Source: Ancylobacter sonchi
Lineage (GTDB): Bacteria > Pseudomonadota > Alphaproteobacteria > Rhizobiales > Xanthobacteraceae
Assembly (NCBI RefSeq): GCF_018390695.1
Contig: NZ_JAHBGF010000010.1
Location: 359,785 to 423,784, forward strand
Direction: 5' to 3'
Length of the DNA stretch: 64,000 bases
This document shows, piece after piece, positions 27,209-36,885 of the stretch. Position 1 is the first letter of the stretch. Every line of letters starts with the position of its first letter. Position numbers and translations under genes: made by a program. A model generated the notes under the pieces. That model had not been told where the DNA came from. It worked only from the letters and a program-made list of their open reading frames with translations, and made no database searches.

Positions 27209-27967
27209 ATGAATACGCTGACACGGCTCCGCAACATGGATTCCAGTGAACAGACGCTGCGGGCCGACCTCGCCGCGGTGTTTCGCATGGTAGCCCGCCT
27301 CGACTGGCATGAAGGCATCGCCAACCATTTCAGCGTGGCGCTGCCCGGCCCCGGCCGCCGCTTCCTGATGAACCGGAAATGGCGCCATTTCTCGCTGATG
27401 TCGGCATCCGACCTCCTGCTGCTCGACGCCGACGATGCGAGCGTCATGACCGGCACGGAGGCACCAGACCCGACCGCCTGGGCGATCCACGGCACCATGC
27501 ATCGCGTTCTGCCGAACGCCCGCTGCATCCTGCACGTCCACTCGCCCTACGCCACCGCCCTGTCCTGCCTGAAGGACCCGCGCATCCTGCCCATCGACCA
27601 GACGACCGCGCGCTTCTTCAACCGTGTGAGCATCGACACCGGTTATACGGGCATGGCCGACGAGGTGGATGAAGGCATGCGCCTCGCCCATGTGCTGGGC
27701 GGCAACGAGGTGATGATGATGGGCAACCACGGCGTGCTCGTCATCGGCAAGAGCACCGCCGAGGCCTATGACACGCTCTACCATCTGGAGCGTGCCTGCC
27801 GCACGCTGATGCTCGCCTATGCGAGCGGCCGGGAACTCGCCGTCCTGTCCGACGGGGTGGCGGAGCAGACCGCCCGCGACTGGGAGAGCTTCACGGATTC
27901 GTCTTTCACGCACCTCGCCGAGGTGCGCCGGATTCTCGATCGGCACGAGCCGGACTATATCGATTGA
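27209..27967 (+). CDS. Class II aldolase/adducin-family protein
   Basis: 252-aa zinc-dependent aldolase-fold protein (L-fuculose-phosphate aldolase/RhaD/AraD class). The zinc-site HVHSPYATAL is near residue 108 and MMGNHGVLVIGKS near residue 175. N-terminal WHEGIANHFSVALP is also characteristic. Such enzymes cleave or decarboxylate small hydroxy-acids. An AGAGG site lies five bases before the ATG, and the gene follows the LysR gene directly, suggesting co-transcription with its regulator. Confidence 0.87.
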   Translation: MNTLTRLRNMDSSEQTLRADLAAVFRMVARLDWHEGIANHFSVALPGPGRRFLMNRKWRHFSLMSASDLLLLDADDASVMTGTEAPDPTAWAIHGTMHRVLPNARCILHVHSPYATALSCLKDPRILPIDQTTARFFNRVSIDTGYTGMADEVDEGMRLAHVLGGNEVMMMGNHGVLVIGKSTAEAYDTLYHLERACRTLMLAYASGRELAVLSDGVAEQTARDWESFTDSSFTHLAEVRRILDRHEPDYID

Positions 27968-28008
27968 AAAGGTGGTGGGCGGCACCCTGAAGGCGGGATT
28001 GCGCTGGC

Positions 28009-28515
28009 TTGGTCTTGCCTTGCGCGCGCCGTCCGCGTCGTCGTGGGCTACCGAAGGATATCGGCGTGCGGACGGTCCCGTCGGACAATCTGCTCGACCG
28101 CGCTTTCGAGGCCTCGACCCCAAACCAGAGATGGGTGGCGGACTTCACCTGCATCTGGACCGACGAGGGCTGGCTCTACGTTGCCGCTGTCGTCGACCCG
28201 TTCTCACGGCGTGTCGTCGGCTGGGCGATGAAGGCGGGGATGACGGCACCGCTCGTCACTGGCGCCCTCGCCATGGCGATCCGGCGCGGAGGCAAGCCGG
28301 ACAACCTGCTGCACCACTCTGACCAGGGCAGCCAGTACGCCAGCGAACAGTTCCCGCGCCTGATGGCCGACCACGACATCACCTGTTCGATGAGCCGGGC
28401 TGGCGATGTCTGGGGCAATGTGCCGATGGAAAGCTTTTTCTCGTTGCTCAAGGCCGAGTGGACAACCTGCGAGGTCTACAGTGTGAATCGGCGTGGAATA
28501 AGGAACCCGTTCTAG
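28009..28515 (+). pseudogene. IS3-family transposase (orfB) fragment
   Basis: Only the integrase-core part of an IS3 orfB remains. NQRWVADFTCIWTDEGWLYV carries the first DDE aspartate, HHSDQGSQYASE the second, and MESFFSLLKAE the glutamate. The upstream HTH half and orfA are missing. The reading frame runs into unrelated sequence at about 28475, where the terminus of an IS21-like element begins. It is a dead remnant. Confidence 0.88.
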
Positions 28516-28905
28516 GGGGGATCGGCGTCCAAACGGGACCCCTCTGACGGCGGGGCTCACAGATCACCGGCACGACGGTGACGGTCGCCCATGTCCGGCT
28601 CTGGCACTAGCGCCCGCTGTTCGTGCGGGTATCCGCGCGCGACCCAGGAGATGGCGTTCGACGCTCACGACCGGGCGTTCGCCTTCTTGAAGGGCGCCTG
28701 CACGCGCGGCATCGACGACAACATGGAGACCGCGGTGGAGACGATCTTCGTCGGGCGCGAACGAGCCTATAATCGGCGCGTTCTGCAGATGTGCGGCCAC
28801 TACCTCGTCGACCCTGTGGCCCGATGCGCGAGCGCTTCCTCACACCGCGCCTGCGGGTAAAGAGCTATGAGGAGCTGAACGCCTGGCTGGCTTACCCGCC
28901 GTCGA
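28482..28905 (+). pseudogene. IS21-family istA remnant with element terminus
   Basis: An IS21-like terminal sequence (TGTGAATCGGCG, then a GGAATAAGGAACCC-type stretch) abuts the IS3 fragment. From about 28640 to 28818 the frame reads QEMAFDAHDRAFAFLKGACT and DNMETAVETIFVGRERAYNR, an internal IstA segment. After an internal deletion and frame change it continues as [21 protein letters not shown] to about 28900. Most of the N-terminal and C-terminal parts are lost. Confidence 0.78.
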
Positions 28906-28919
28906 GGCGCCTGCCTGGA

Positions 28920-29625
28920 GGCGCTCGACGAGGGGGAATTCCGCAAGGTCGCCTTCGACGAGATCATCGCAACCGCCGAGAGGCGTCGGCATGAGCCTCA
29001 GCGTGTCGTCGGCGACCTCCTCAACGCCGAGATCAGCGAGAAGCAGGCCCGCTCGATCAGGTGCCAGATCACCATCGCCAAGCTGCCGCTCGCCCGCGCC
29101 ATCGACGACTTCGTGTTCGACGACACACCGATCAACGAAACCCTGGTGCGCCACCTCGCCTCCGGCAACTTCCTCACCCATCGGCGCGACGCCGTGCCGA
29201 TCGGCGACACCGGGACCGGCAAGACCCAGCTGGCCATCGCCATCGCCCGCGCTGTATCCAGGCGGTGCTCGTGGCTGCTTCTTCAACGTCGTGGATCTCA
29301 TCAACAAACTCGAAGGGGAAACTCGCGCCGGGCGCCAGGGCCGCATGGCCGACTATCTCGGCCGCATGGACTTCATCGTGCTCTACGAGCTCGGCTGCCT
29401 GCCCTTCGTCCAGTCCGGCGGCCGGCTCCTGTTCCACCTCATCAGCCGGCTCTACGAACAGGCTTCGGTCATCGTCACCATCAACCTAGCCTTCGGCGAA
29501 TGGCCGTCAATGTTCGGCGGGGCCAAGATGACCACGGCTCTCCTCGGCCGGCTCACCCATCACTGCAACATCATCGAGATAGGTAACGAGAACTGGCGCT
29601 TCAAGAACAGTATCCGACCTCGGCC
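28920..29625 (+). pseudogene. IS21-family istB (transposition ATPase) remnant
   Basis: An IstB-like sequence begins with [20 protein letters not shown] and runs through [20 protein letters not shown] and a Walker A-like [16 protein letters not shown] frameshift near 29255 is followed by [39 protein letters not shown] and NENWRFKNS. The Walker B region reads YELGCLP instead of the usual DELGYLP. With the frameshift this marks an inactive copy. Confidence 0.82.
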
Positions 29626-29702
29626 GCTGATCCTTCCCGGCGTCCATGCCGATCAAAGAGCCCGTTCAACGCCGTTCGACACTCTAAGACTTCTTTCGGA
29701 AT

Positions 29703-29954
29703 GTGAGCACTAAGAACGATTTTGAAGCCGTCGACTATACAAGATTTTGGAGGCCGGGCACCAACACTGACTTCAACGACCTCGACTCATTCATTGCCCA
29801 TATGTCGAAACAACGTGAGGACCGCCCGAAGGTTTCACTCGAAAAGCTGCAGGAGCTAGGTGTCTGGCGCGATAAGGAATGGGTGCGGTGTGTGGCCAAG
29901 CTCTCGGAAGAAGACGCCGCGCTACTGGACCCCGCGCCCGTCTGCGTGCCCTGA
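29703..29954 (+). CDS. Hypothetical protein (83 aa)
   Basis: A small open frame from GTG 29703, charged and soluble, with no family I recognise (contains [20 protein letters not shown] and [19 protein letters not shown]). Base composition is less GC-rich than its neighbours, and it lies between IS21 debris and the next operon. It may be cargo of a lost element or a chance frame. No convincing ribosome-binding site is seen. Confidence 0.35.
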   Translation: MSTKNDFEAVDYTRFWRPGTNTDFNDLDSFIAHMSKQREDRPKVSLEKLQELGVWRDKEWVRCVAKLSEEDAALLDPAPVCVP

Positions 29955-30099
29955 AAGGTTTTCCTCAATGGTGTGACGTAACACACCGCTTGCTCCGCAA
30001 CAATTGCTCAAAGTTTCACCTCAGCACCTCCGGCCGACGGAGCCTGAACGTCGTCTTTCTGGAGGAATGCCGACGTCAGTCCCTGGCGCAATCATTCCC

Positions 30100-30804
30100 T
30101 TAGGCATGCGCCAATGGTCGAAATGACCCCGTCATATGGTCAAGCGCGCTTTCGAATCCGACGGTGGTAGAATCGAGCATAGGGACGTGGGTTTCATTCA
30201 GCGTTAGCCTTGTAAGCGTGTGCCCTGCGAGATTGGTGCTCCATACGAGAACAGCGTCGAGATCGGGAACCGATGCCAGCCGCATCGCGTGCAAGCGAAT
30301 CTCTTCAGGCGTTATCCCAGCGGCTTCAAAATTATCTCCAATGCCGAGGCAGTGCCCCGCAACGATGTCGATGCCCTCGGCGCCGAATGTCTGCTTCAGC
30401 CGCGGCCCCTCCCAGTCAGCACCCTGAGCCACCAGACCAATGCGCCGGAGATTGCGTCGTCGAAGATAGTCCACCGTCGCAAGCGCCGTGGTCGTGCAGG
30501 GAATGCCGGTCTCCTTCTCCACAAAGGCAGCCAGACGCCGATCAGGCTCGAAACCGATCAGCGCGCCACGCGTCGCGTTCCACAGGATCACATCGGGGCG
30601 CGCCTGGGCCAGCATTTCCGCCGCGCGGTGGAACGCAGGCATATCGTAGCCGTCCGGTGGATGGCCGGTATACGGCACACGAGTGAAACAGGCATCGATG
30701 CCGGGCTGTTCGTCCAGAATCGATCGCGCCACTCGTTCCACCACGCGATTTGATGACGGCAGGATAATCCCGATTGCGCGCGGGAAACGCAGGGGCTGGC
30801 TCAC
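30100..30804 (-). CDS. Maleate isomerase / Asp-Glu racemase superfamily protein
   Basis: 234-aa protein of the maleate cis-trans isomerase / arylmalonate decarboxylase group. Landmarks are GIILPSSNRVVE at about residues 10-20, DVILWNATRGALIGFEPD near residue 75, and DAVLVWSTNLAGHTL near residue 190. The two catalytic cysteines of classical family members seem replaced: WNATRG has no Cys where YACTSG-type motifs have one, and WSTNL lacks the second. The start is GTG 30804, overlapping the ATPase stop (GTGA), so it belongs to the ABC operon 30100-34841 and probably acts on the imported compound. Confidence 0.8.
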   Translation of the reverse strand: MSQPLRFPRAIGIILPSSNRVVERVARSILDEQPGIDACFTRVPYTGHPPDGYDMPAFHRAAEMLAQARPDVILWNATRGALIGFEPDRRLAAFVEKETGIPCTTTALATVDYLRRRNLRRIGLVAQGADWEGPRLKQTFGAEGIDIVAGHCLGIGDNFEAAGITPEEIRLHAMRLASVPDLDAVLVWSTNLAGHTLTRLTLNETHVPMLDSTTVGFESALDHMTGSFRPLAHA

Positions 30805-31919
30805 TGTTCGCGTACCACCAGCGTGCGGGCGGCGGACCAGTGCGCACTCCACGTTTCGCCGGGTTGCGGGCTCATGCGGGCGGCGTCTTCTATCGGGATT
30901 GAGACCTGAAGCTCCGGCTGGAGTTCCGCCTGTCCATTGGGTTTCATCCAAACGGAGAGGACCTGCCCCTTGAACAGGCTGCGTACGATCGTGCCGGTGA
31001 GCATGTTGGCTGCGGCAGGCAGTTCGCCAGGTGTCAGGCGCATGCTTTCGGGGCGGATAGCCACCGCGACCCGCTCCTGTATCGAGAAGTCGTTGGGAAC
31101 GGTGCTTTCGAACACATGGCCGGCGGTCGAGCGCAGTGTCATGCTTCCATCGCGCATGTCGACGATGCTGGCCGGGATGAAGTTCGACGTGCCGATGAAA
31201 TCAGCGACGAAGTGTGAGACGGGCCGCTCATAGATCGCCCGCGCATTGTCGACCTGCTCGATGCGCCCGCCACGCATCACCGCGATCTGATCGGCGAGGA
31301 TCAGAGCCTCCTCCTGATCATGGGTGACGAGGATGGTGGTCAGGCCGAGTTCATTGCAAAGCTGACGCAGTTCGATCTGCATCTCTTCGCGCAACTTCTT
31401 GTCGAGCGCGCCGAACGGCTCGTCGAGCAGGAGGACGCGAGGGCGGTAGGCGATGGCGCGGGCCATGGCGACGCGCTGCTGCTGGCCGCCGGACAGCGCC
31501 GCCGGCATGCGGTCCTCGAAGCCGGAAAGCCGCACGAGGGCCAGCGCCTCCTTGGCGCGTCGCACCGTGTCGCCCTTCGGGACGCTGCGCATGGCGAGAC
31601 CGAAGGCGACGTTTTCCAGCACCGTGAGATGCGGGAACAGCGCGTAGTTCTGGAACAGCATGCCGAGGTTGCGCTTGTGCACCGGTTGGCCGGTCACAGA
31701 GACACCATCGATGAGGATGTCTCCGGCCGATGGCTGGACAAGGCCCGCGACCATGCGCAGCGTCGTGGTCTTGCCGCAACCCGAAGGGCCGAGCAAAGCG
31801 AGGATGCTGCCGCTCGCGGCGGTGAGGTTGACGTTCCGCACGACCTGGGTGTCGCCGTAGGATCGGCTGATGCCGGCGAGGCGGACTTCGCCGCCCCCCG
31901 AAACGCTTGTCGTTGCCAT
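30801..31919 (-). CDS. Spermidine/putrescine-type ABC transporter ATP-binding protein
   Basis: 372-aa PotA-class ATPase. Walker A is GPSGCGKTT, the Q-loop is MLFQNYALFPHLT, the signature is LSGGQQQR, Walker B is VLLLDEPFGALDKK and the switch is VTHDQEEALI. The C-terminal third is a TOBE-type domain (FVADFIGTSNFIPASIV onward). ATG 31919 starts the family core; the open frame to 32051 is a shadow of the binding-protein gene. It is the fourth gene of the leftward unit 30100-34841. Confidence 0.92.
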   Translation of the reverse strand: MATTSVSGGGEVRLAGISRSYGDTQVVRNVNLTAASGSILALLGPSGCGKTTTLRMVAGLVQPSAGDILIDGVSVTGQPVHKRNLGMLFQNYALFPHLTVLENVAFGLAMRSVPKGDTVRRAKEALALVRLSGFEDRMPAALSGGQQQRVAMARAIAYRPRVLLLDEPFGALDKKLREEMQIELRQLCNELGLTTILVTHDQEEALILADQIAVMRGGRIEQVDNARAIYERPVSHFVADFIGTSNFIPASIVDMRDGSMTLRSTAGHVFESTVPNDFSIQERVAVAIRPESMRLTPGELPAAANMLTGTIVRSLFKGQVLSVWMKPNGQAELQPELQVSIPIEDAARMSPQPGETWSAHWSAARTLVVREQ

Positions 31920-31947
31920 GTCGATCTCCCGATGAGGTGCCTGTCGC

Positions 31948-33015
31948 TCAGACGGCGAAGATGCCGTTGAGCTTCTCAGTCCAGCCTGATCGGCGGGCGT
32001 TGATGTATTCCCAGTCCGGCGTGAACAGGCCGCGCTTGTCCATCTCCTCAACCGGATAGGCGATGTATTTCAGCGTCTCGGGCGAGAACTCGATGCCGGA
32101 GACCGGCGGGGCGGTGTAGGCATATTCGGAGAACGCCTTCTGCACGGCGGGCTCCAGCATCCGGTTCATGAAGGCCACGGCGAGGTCGCGGTTAGGCCCG
32201 CCCTTCACCAGCACCTGGCAGTTGTTGCCGGCAAAGGAGCCTTCCTTCGGGAAGCTCATCGTCACCGGCGCGCCCTTGGCGGTGTAGGGATAGATGTACT
32301 TCGACAGTTCCAGCAGGCCGATATCGGCCTGGCCCTGCGCCACCTCATTCGCGGCCTGCGGGCCGTTGTCGAAGAGGTTCATGATGTTGGGCTTGAGCTC
32401 GGCGACCTTATCGAAGCTGTCATCGACGAGGTACTGCGCCTCGGCGAACGGCTTGCCCGACTTCACCGCCGCCGCGACGATGAGGAAGAACACAGAAGGT
32501 GTGTTCTTCGGGCTGACGAGTTTCAGCTTGCCGGCGAATTCCGGCTTCCACAGCTCGGCATAGCTATCCGGCGGCGTGATCGAGGTGTTGTTGAACATGC
32601 TGGCCACCGAGATCGCCAGCGCCGTGCCCCAGCCATTGAAACCGAAGAGGGGATAGAGGTTAGCGAGCGCCGGCATATCGCCCGCCGGCAGTTGCTCGAT
32701 CAGGCCTTCCGCCTTGCAGATCGGGATTGCGACGTCGTCGATGAACATGACGGAGAATTTCGGGTTGGCCCTGGTGGCCCGCATCTTGCCGACATTGGCG
32801 AGGGTGAAGCCCTCCTCCGCCGTGACCTTGGCGCCGAAATCCTTCTCGAAGGCCGGGATGATGTTCTTCTTCACGAACTCGCCCTGCGAGCCGCCCCAGA
32901 TGCCGATCTGGATTTCCTTGCCCTGCGCCCAGCCGTTGCGGACGTATCCCAAGGGCGCCAGCGCACCGGCGCCGAGGACAAGCTTGCCGAACGTACGACG
33001 CGAAATCTGTGTCAT
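31948..33015 (-). CDS. ABC transporter substrate-binding protein, Tat-exported
   Basis: 355-aa periplasmic binding protein of the spermidine/putrescine-type group. The N-terminus MTQISRRTFGKLVLGAGALA has the twin-arginine RRTFGK motif, so export by Tat is expected. The mature domain starts near KEIQIGIWGGSQGEFVKKNI. ATG 33015 is the natural start; the upstream frame is a shadow. It lies between permease and ATPase genes. The substrate is unknown, but the linked maleate-isomerase-like gene points to a small dicarboxylate-like or hydantoin-like compound. Confidence 0.9.
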   Translation of the reverse strand: MTQISRRTFGKLVLGAGALAPLGYVRNGWAQGKEIQIGIWGGSQGEFVKKNIIPAFEKDFGAKVTAEEGFTLANVGKMRATRANPKFSVMFIDDVAIPICKAEGLIEQLPAGDMPALANLYPLFGFNGWGTALAISVASMFNNTSITPPDSYAELWKPEFAGKLKLVSPKNTPSVFFLIVAAAVKSGKPFAEAQYLVDDSFDKVAELKPNIMNLFDNGPQAANEVAQGQADIGLLELSKYIYPYTAKGAPVTMSFPKEGSFAGNNCQVLVKGGPNRDLAVAFMNRMLEPAVQKAFSEYAYTAPPVSGIEFSPETLKYIAYPVEEMDKRGLFTPDWEYINARRSGWTEKLNGIFAV

Positions 33016-33052
33016 GACCTGTTCCCCTATTCTGATTTGATGTGAGCCGGCG

Positions 33053-33847
33053 TCAGCTCGCGAGGCGCGCAAGGCTGAGCCCGAAGACCTTTTCGATGAC
33101 GAGCACGAGGAGGAGCGCAAAGAAGATCATCAGCGAGGCGATGGCCGCGATCGACGGATCGAAAGAGCGCTCAATGACCGTGTAGAGATAAAGCGGCACC
33201 GGGAAGTGGTTGCCGTCGGCGAGCCACATCGAGACCGGGTAGTCGTCGAAGGAGACGATGAAGCAAAAGGTGCCCCCGGCGAGGATGCCCGGCCTCACCT
33301 GAGGCCAGATCACTTTCATCGCCACCACATGGGGCGAGGCGCCGAGCACGGCTGCGGCGTCCTCGAGGTTGCGGTTGACCAGCAGGAGGCTCGCAGACAC
33401 CGAGCGGATCACGTAGGGCAGGCACACCACGGTGTGGCCGATGACGAGCTGCATGAGCGTGGCGCGCCATCCCATCAGCGCGAAGACCTGCAGCAGCGCC
33501 ACACCGGTGACGATGAGCGGCACGATCAGTGGCGAGAGGATGAGACCGAGCACGGCGTCCTGTCCGGGCACCCGGTAGCGTGTCAACCCGGCCGCGCAAG
33601 GCACGCCCAGCAGCAGGGACACTACGGTGACGATGGTCGCGAGTTCCAGCGAGAACAGGAAGCTGCCACGCGCTTCATGATTGGCGAGCACTTCGCCGTA
33701 CCATTTCAGCGTGAAGCCCTGCGGCGGGAACACGATGTAGGGCGTGTCGGAAATCGACATCAGCACCGGCACGAACAGCGGCGCGACGACCAGAGCGAGA
33801 ATGATGCCCACGGTGATCTTGAGCGGCAGGCTGACGGTTTCGTTCAT
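33053..33847 (-). CDS. Spermidine/putrescine-type ABC transporter permease (PotC-like)
   Basis: 264-aa inner-membrane permease with about six hydrophobic segments (MNETVSLPLKITVGIILALV at the start). The ATPase-contact loop LEDAAAVLGASPHVVAMKVIWPQVRPGIL is near residue 160. ATG 33847 is used; the frame to 33982 is non-native. It pairs with the permease gene whose stop lies 13 bases upstream. Confidence 0.91.
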   Translation of the reverse strand: MNETVSLPLKITVGIILALVVAPLFVPVLMSISDTPYIVFPPQGFTLKWYGEVLANHEARGSFLFSLELATIVTVVSLLLGVPCAAGLTRYRVPGQDAVLGLILSPLIVPLIVTGVALLQVFALMGWRATLMQLVIGHTVVCLPYVIRSVSASLLLVNRNLEDAAAVLGASPHVVAMKVIWPQVRPGILAGGTFCFIVSFDDYPVSMWLADGNHFPVPLYLYTVIERSFDPSIAAIASLMIFFALLLVLVIEKVFGLSLARLAS

Positions 33848-33860
33848 CGCGCGGTCTCCG

Positions 33861-34841
33861 TCACCGGGCGCCGGCCGTCCAGCGTGCGAAGCGCCGGCTG
33901 ACGAGCTTGAGGAAAATGAGGTTAGAAGCGAGCACGAGCGCAATGAGCAGGGTCGAGATCGCGGCGCCGAAGGGCCAGTCATTCAAGGTGAGTATCTGCT
34001 GTTCGATGAGGGTGCCGAGCAGCGGCGAGAAATTGCCGCCAAGGATCTGCGGGGTGACATAGGCCGCCGCGCTGAGCGAGAACACGAGCGAGGCACCGAC
34101 AGCGAGACCCGGCAGGCTGAGGGGCAGCATGACCCGCATGAGGACGGCAAGACGCGTCGCCCCCGCAACACGCGCGGCCTCTTCAACCGACCGGTCAATC
34201 CGGCCGATAGCGCCGGCAATTGGCATCACCATGAACGGCAGATAGACGTGCACGCAGGCGATCAGCACCGCCCATTCTGTGTAGAGCAGCACCGGCGGGT
34301 TACTGATGCCAAACATCTTGAGGACCCAGGCAAGGGCGCCGGTCTTGTTGAGGATGGTCTGCCAGCCATAGGAGCGCACCACCACGTTCACCAGCAGCGG
34401 TGCGAGAATGGTAATGGTGACCAGTCGGGCGAGCGTGGGGCCGCCCCGCGCGATGGCGATGGCCAGCGGATAGGCGAACAGCGCCGCGAACAGGCTGGTG
34501 AGCAGCGCAATACGCACCGTACGCAGCAGGATGCGAAAGTAGAGGTCCGAGGAAAACAGCCGGACATAGTTTTCCAGCGTGAAACCCTCGACGCTCACGC
34601 CCTCGACGACGCGGCTGGTCAGGCTGAGATGCACCATCGTCAGCACCGGCCACACGAACCAGACGGCGAGAAAGAGCACGGCCGGCGCCACGAGAAGATA
34701 TCCCGCCATGCGGGTGCCGGTGGCGAGCTCCCAAACCTTCGCCGTGCGCTGCGCGAAGGCTCCCGCCTTTGCGTTTGCTCTCAGCTTCGTAACATGCGGG
34801 GTGACGCGCTCGGGCACGTCGATGCTCTCGGTATGGCTCAT
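33861..34841 (-). CDS. Spermidine/putrescine-type ABC transporter permease (PotB-like)
   Basis: 326-aa inner-membrane permease with a ~45-residue cytoplasmic lead and six membrane segments (AGYLLVAPAVLFLAVWFVWP first). The EAA loop VEEAARVAGATRLAVLMRVMLPLSLPGLA is near residue 240. It is the first gene of the leftward ABC operon, 136 bases from the divergent LysR gene at 34978. The ATG at 34841 is preferred over the 34901 frame start. Confidence 0.9.
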   Translation of the reverse strand: MSHTESIDVPERVTPHVTKLRANAKAGAFAQRTAKVWELATGTRMAGYLLVAPAVLFLAVWFVWPVLTMVHLSLTSRVVEGVSVEGFTLENYVRLFSSDLYFRILLRTVRIALLTSLFAALFAYPLAIAIARGGPTLARLVTITILAPLLVNVVVRSYGWQTILNKTGALAWVLKMFGISNPPVLLYTEWAVLIACVHVYLPFMVMPIAGAIGRIDRSVEEAARVAGATRLAVLMRVMLPLSLPGLAVGASLVFSLSAAAYVTPQILGGNFSPLLGTLIEQQILTLNDWPFGAAISTLLIALVLASNLIFLKLVSRRFARWTAGAR

Positions 34842-34977
34842 CGGCGTTTCCCGTTGCAGGCGGGTGGAGGTCGCGTGGCGGACTGCCGCCCCGTCATGCA
34901 AGTCAGGTTCCGTTAATCGGCCATTGCCGTCCAGCGCAGATTAAGCAACAATCCGTTCGAATAATTAGGATGGTCGA

Positions 34978-35955
34978 ATGGCTCGCGCCTTTCTCGTTCC
35001 CGCATCGCTGCGCTACCTCGATCAGGTGGCGCGCTCGGGGTCGATCCAGAAGGCGGCGAAGGAGCTGAACATTGCGGCCTCGGCGATCGATCGGCAGATC
35101 CTGCTGCTTGAGCAGGAACTCGACGTCGAACTGTTCGAACGGCTACCGCGCGGCATGCGCCTTACGGCTGCCGGGGATGCGCTCGTGACACTCGCCCGGC
35201 GCTGGCGCGGGGACGAACGCCGTGTGGCGGCGGAGATCAAGCAGCTTCAGGGCGTGGATCAGGGCCATATCCGGCTGGTGGCGATGGACAGCCACGCCAA
35301 CGGCTTTCTCCCCCGCTTTGTCGAGCGCCTCGCTGCCGAGCAGCCTCGCATCTCACTGGAGGTGGAGATCGCCAGCCCCGACGATGCCGTAACCGCGCTG
35401 CTCGCCGGAAGTGCCGACATCGCGGCGATCTTCAATCTCACGCCGCGTCGCGACGTGCATGTCCACTGGAGTGCGGAGCTGCCTTTTGGCTGTGTGGTCG
35501 CTCCAAACCATCCGCTGGCAAAAGCCGAGACGGTGAGCCTTCAGGAAGTGGTGGCGCACCCCATCGCGCTACAGAGCAGGGCGCTGATGATCCGACGTTA
35601 TCTCGACGCGCGCTATGGTTGGCTGTTTGCTGACCCGCAGAAGGCGCTGGTCACCAATTCGCTCCAGCTGGTCAAGCAACTCGCGCGCGGCGGACGCTAC
35701 GTCGCCTTCACTTCCGAGCTCGACGCGGCCTCTGAACTGGCGGCAGGCCAACTCAGATTCTTGCCGGTCCGTGACAAGAGCGTCGAACCGCAGAGCGTTT
35801 CCATCGCCATCGATGCGAAGAAGCCGCTTTCACGCATCGGTGGAATCATAATGAACATGCTGACGTCTGAAATACAGTCGTCGCTGCGAAACGCCCGGAC
35901 GGCTGATGCCAGCCGCCTTAGCAATGTGCGGGGCGAGCGAATGTCCGATCTGTGA
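34978..35955 (+). CDS. LysR-family transcriptional regulator
   Basis: 325-aa regulator. The winged-helix N-terminus (LRYLDQVARSGSIQKAAKEL, then NIAASAIDRQILLLEQELDV, about residues 10-50) precedes the effector domain. It is divergent from the ABC/isomerase operon (30100-34841), its presumed target. The gene is followed by about 930 bases without a convincing gene. Confidence 0.87.
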   Translation: MARAFLVPASLRYLDQVARSGSIQKAAKELNIAASAIDRQILLLEQELDVELFERLPRGMRLTAAGDALVTLARRWRGDERRVAAEIKQLQGVDQGHIRLVAMDSHANGFLPRFVERLAAEQPRISLEVEIASPDDAVTALLAGSADIAAIFNLTPRRDVHVHWSAELPFGCVVAPNHPLAKAETVSLQEVVAHPIALQSRALMIRRYLDARYGWLFADPQKALVTNSLQLVKQLARGGRYVAFTSELDAASELAAGQLRFLPVRDKSVEPQSVSIAIDAKKPLSRIGGIIMNMLTSEIQSSLRNARTADASRLSNVRGERMSDL

Positions 35956-36885
35956 GTAGGCCGGTAGCTTTGACCCGGCCAGCGGTGAGCCCGCAGCATG
36001 GATGTTCGCCATTCTGAGCTACCGGCGCTCAATGTGCCGTGCGGCGAGAGCCGCACCTGACTGGTGGACGATTTCGAGCCGATGGCGCTGGAGAGCGAGG
36101 ATCAGTCAGCGCGCTCCGAGGCAATGTGGGCAGCGATCCCGATTTAGCGGTTCGCGTGTAGGTGTGGCGGCGGCGGAACCTGATCGAGATCGACCTGACA
36201 GTCGCGCCCAAGCCGCCAACCGAGACGGTGTGGCAGTGAAGCGAAACCAATATTGCCGGCCTTGCGACAGCTCGACTCCGCCACCCACGCCCAACGCCTT
36301 AGCGACGCGGCAGGGCCGCTTCGCCACGCTGTGGGACCTTCGTCCCGCATGGCGCATGGCGGAGGCTCACCACGATGGCGAACGACTACCTCGCTGTGGC
36401 AAGCGCTTTGCGGTGTGGACCCGAGACATCGTCCGTCCACCGCTCCTGGCGGCGAGAATGATATCCGACAGGAAGTGTCCACTCACTCTGATCCACGCGT
36501 TCCGCGACGACCGCACCGAGTTGGTGACGCTGGAGGCACTGAACGCGCCCGAGGGCAAGTTGCTGCAGGTGTGAACACCGTAGGATCGTGATTGCGGCCC
36601 GGTACCAGCCTTTTCGAGGTGATGCATAGCATCGATCTGACGGAGGGGGGACTGCCGGCCATCATGGCCAATCCATGTGACGCTGGGCCCGCAGGCGGCT
36701 CGCCGACCGGACGGCCAACCGGCCCCGCCCTTGTCAAGGGCAATTCATCAAGGACCGAGGTGGAAGCCTGACCACCGATGGCGTGATGCGCGTGTCCGCT
36801 TATGGGAGCGGTGCCGATATCCGCTTCCGGCGTGCTTTCAGCTTCTGCACTCGCACATTGTGCTTAAGGCGAGGGGCAGAAGCGA
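35956..36885. other. No convincing gene; possibly decayed DNA
   Basis: Open frames here (for example 36002-36574 on the plus strand) have Arg/Pro/Ser-rich translations, no family features and no ribosome-binding sites. Third-position GC bias is weak. I see no promoters, repeats or RNA genes. It separates two LysR-linked units and may be a degraded remnant. Confidence 0.5.

Noticed and set aside
36002..36574. 190-codon ORF in the gap between two LysR units
   Set aside because: Arg/Pro-rich, no family features, no ribosome-binding site, weak third-position GC bias.
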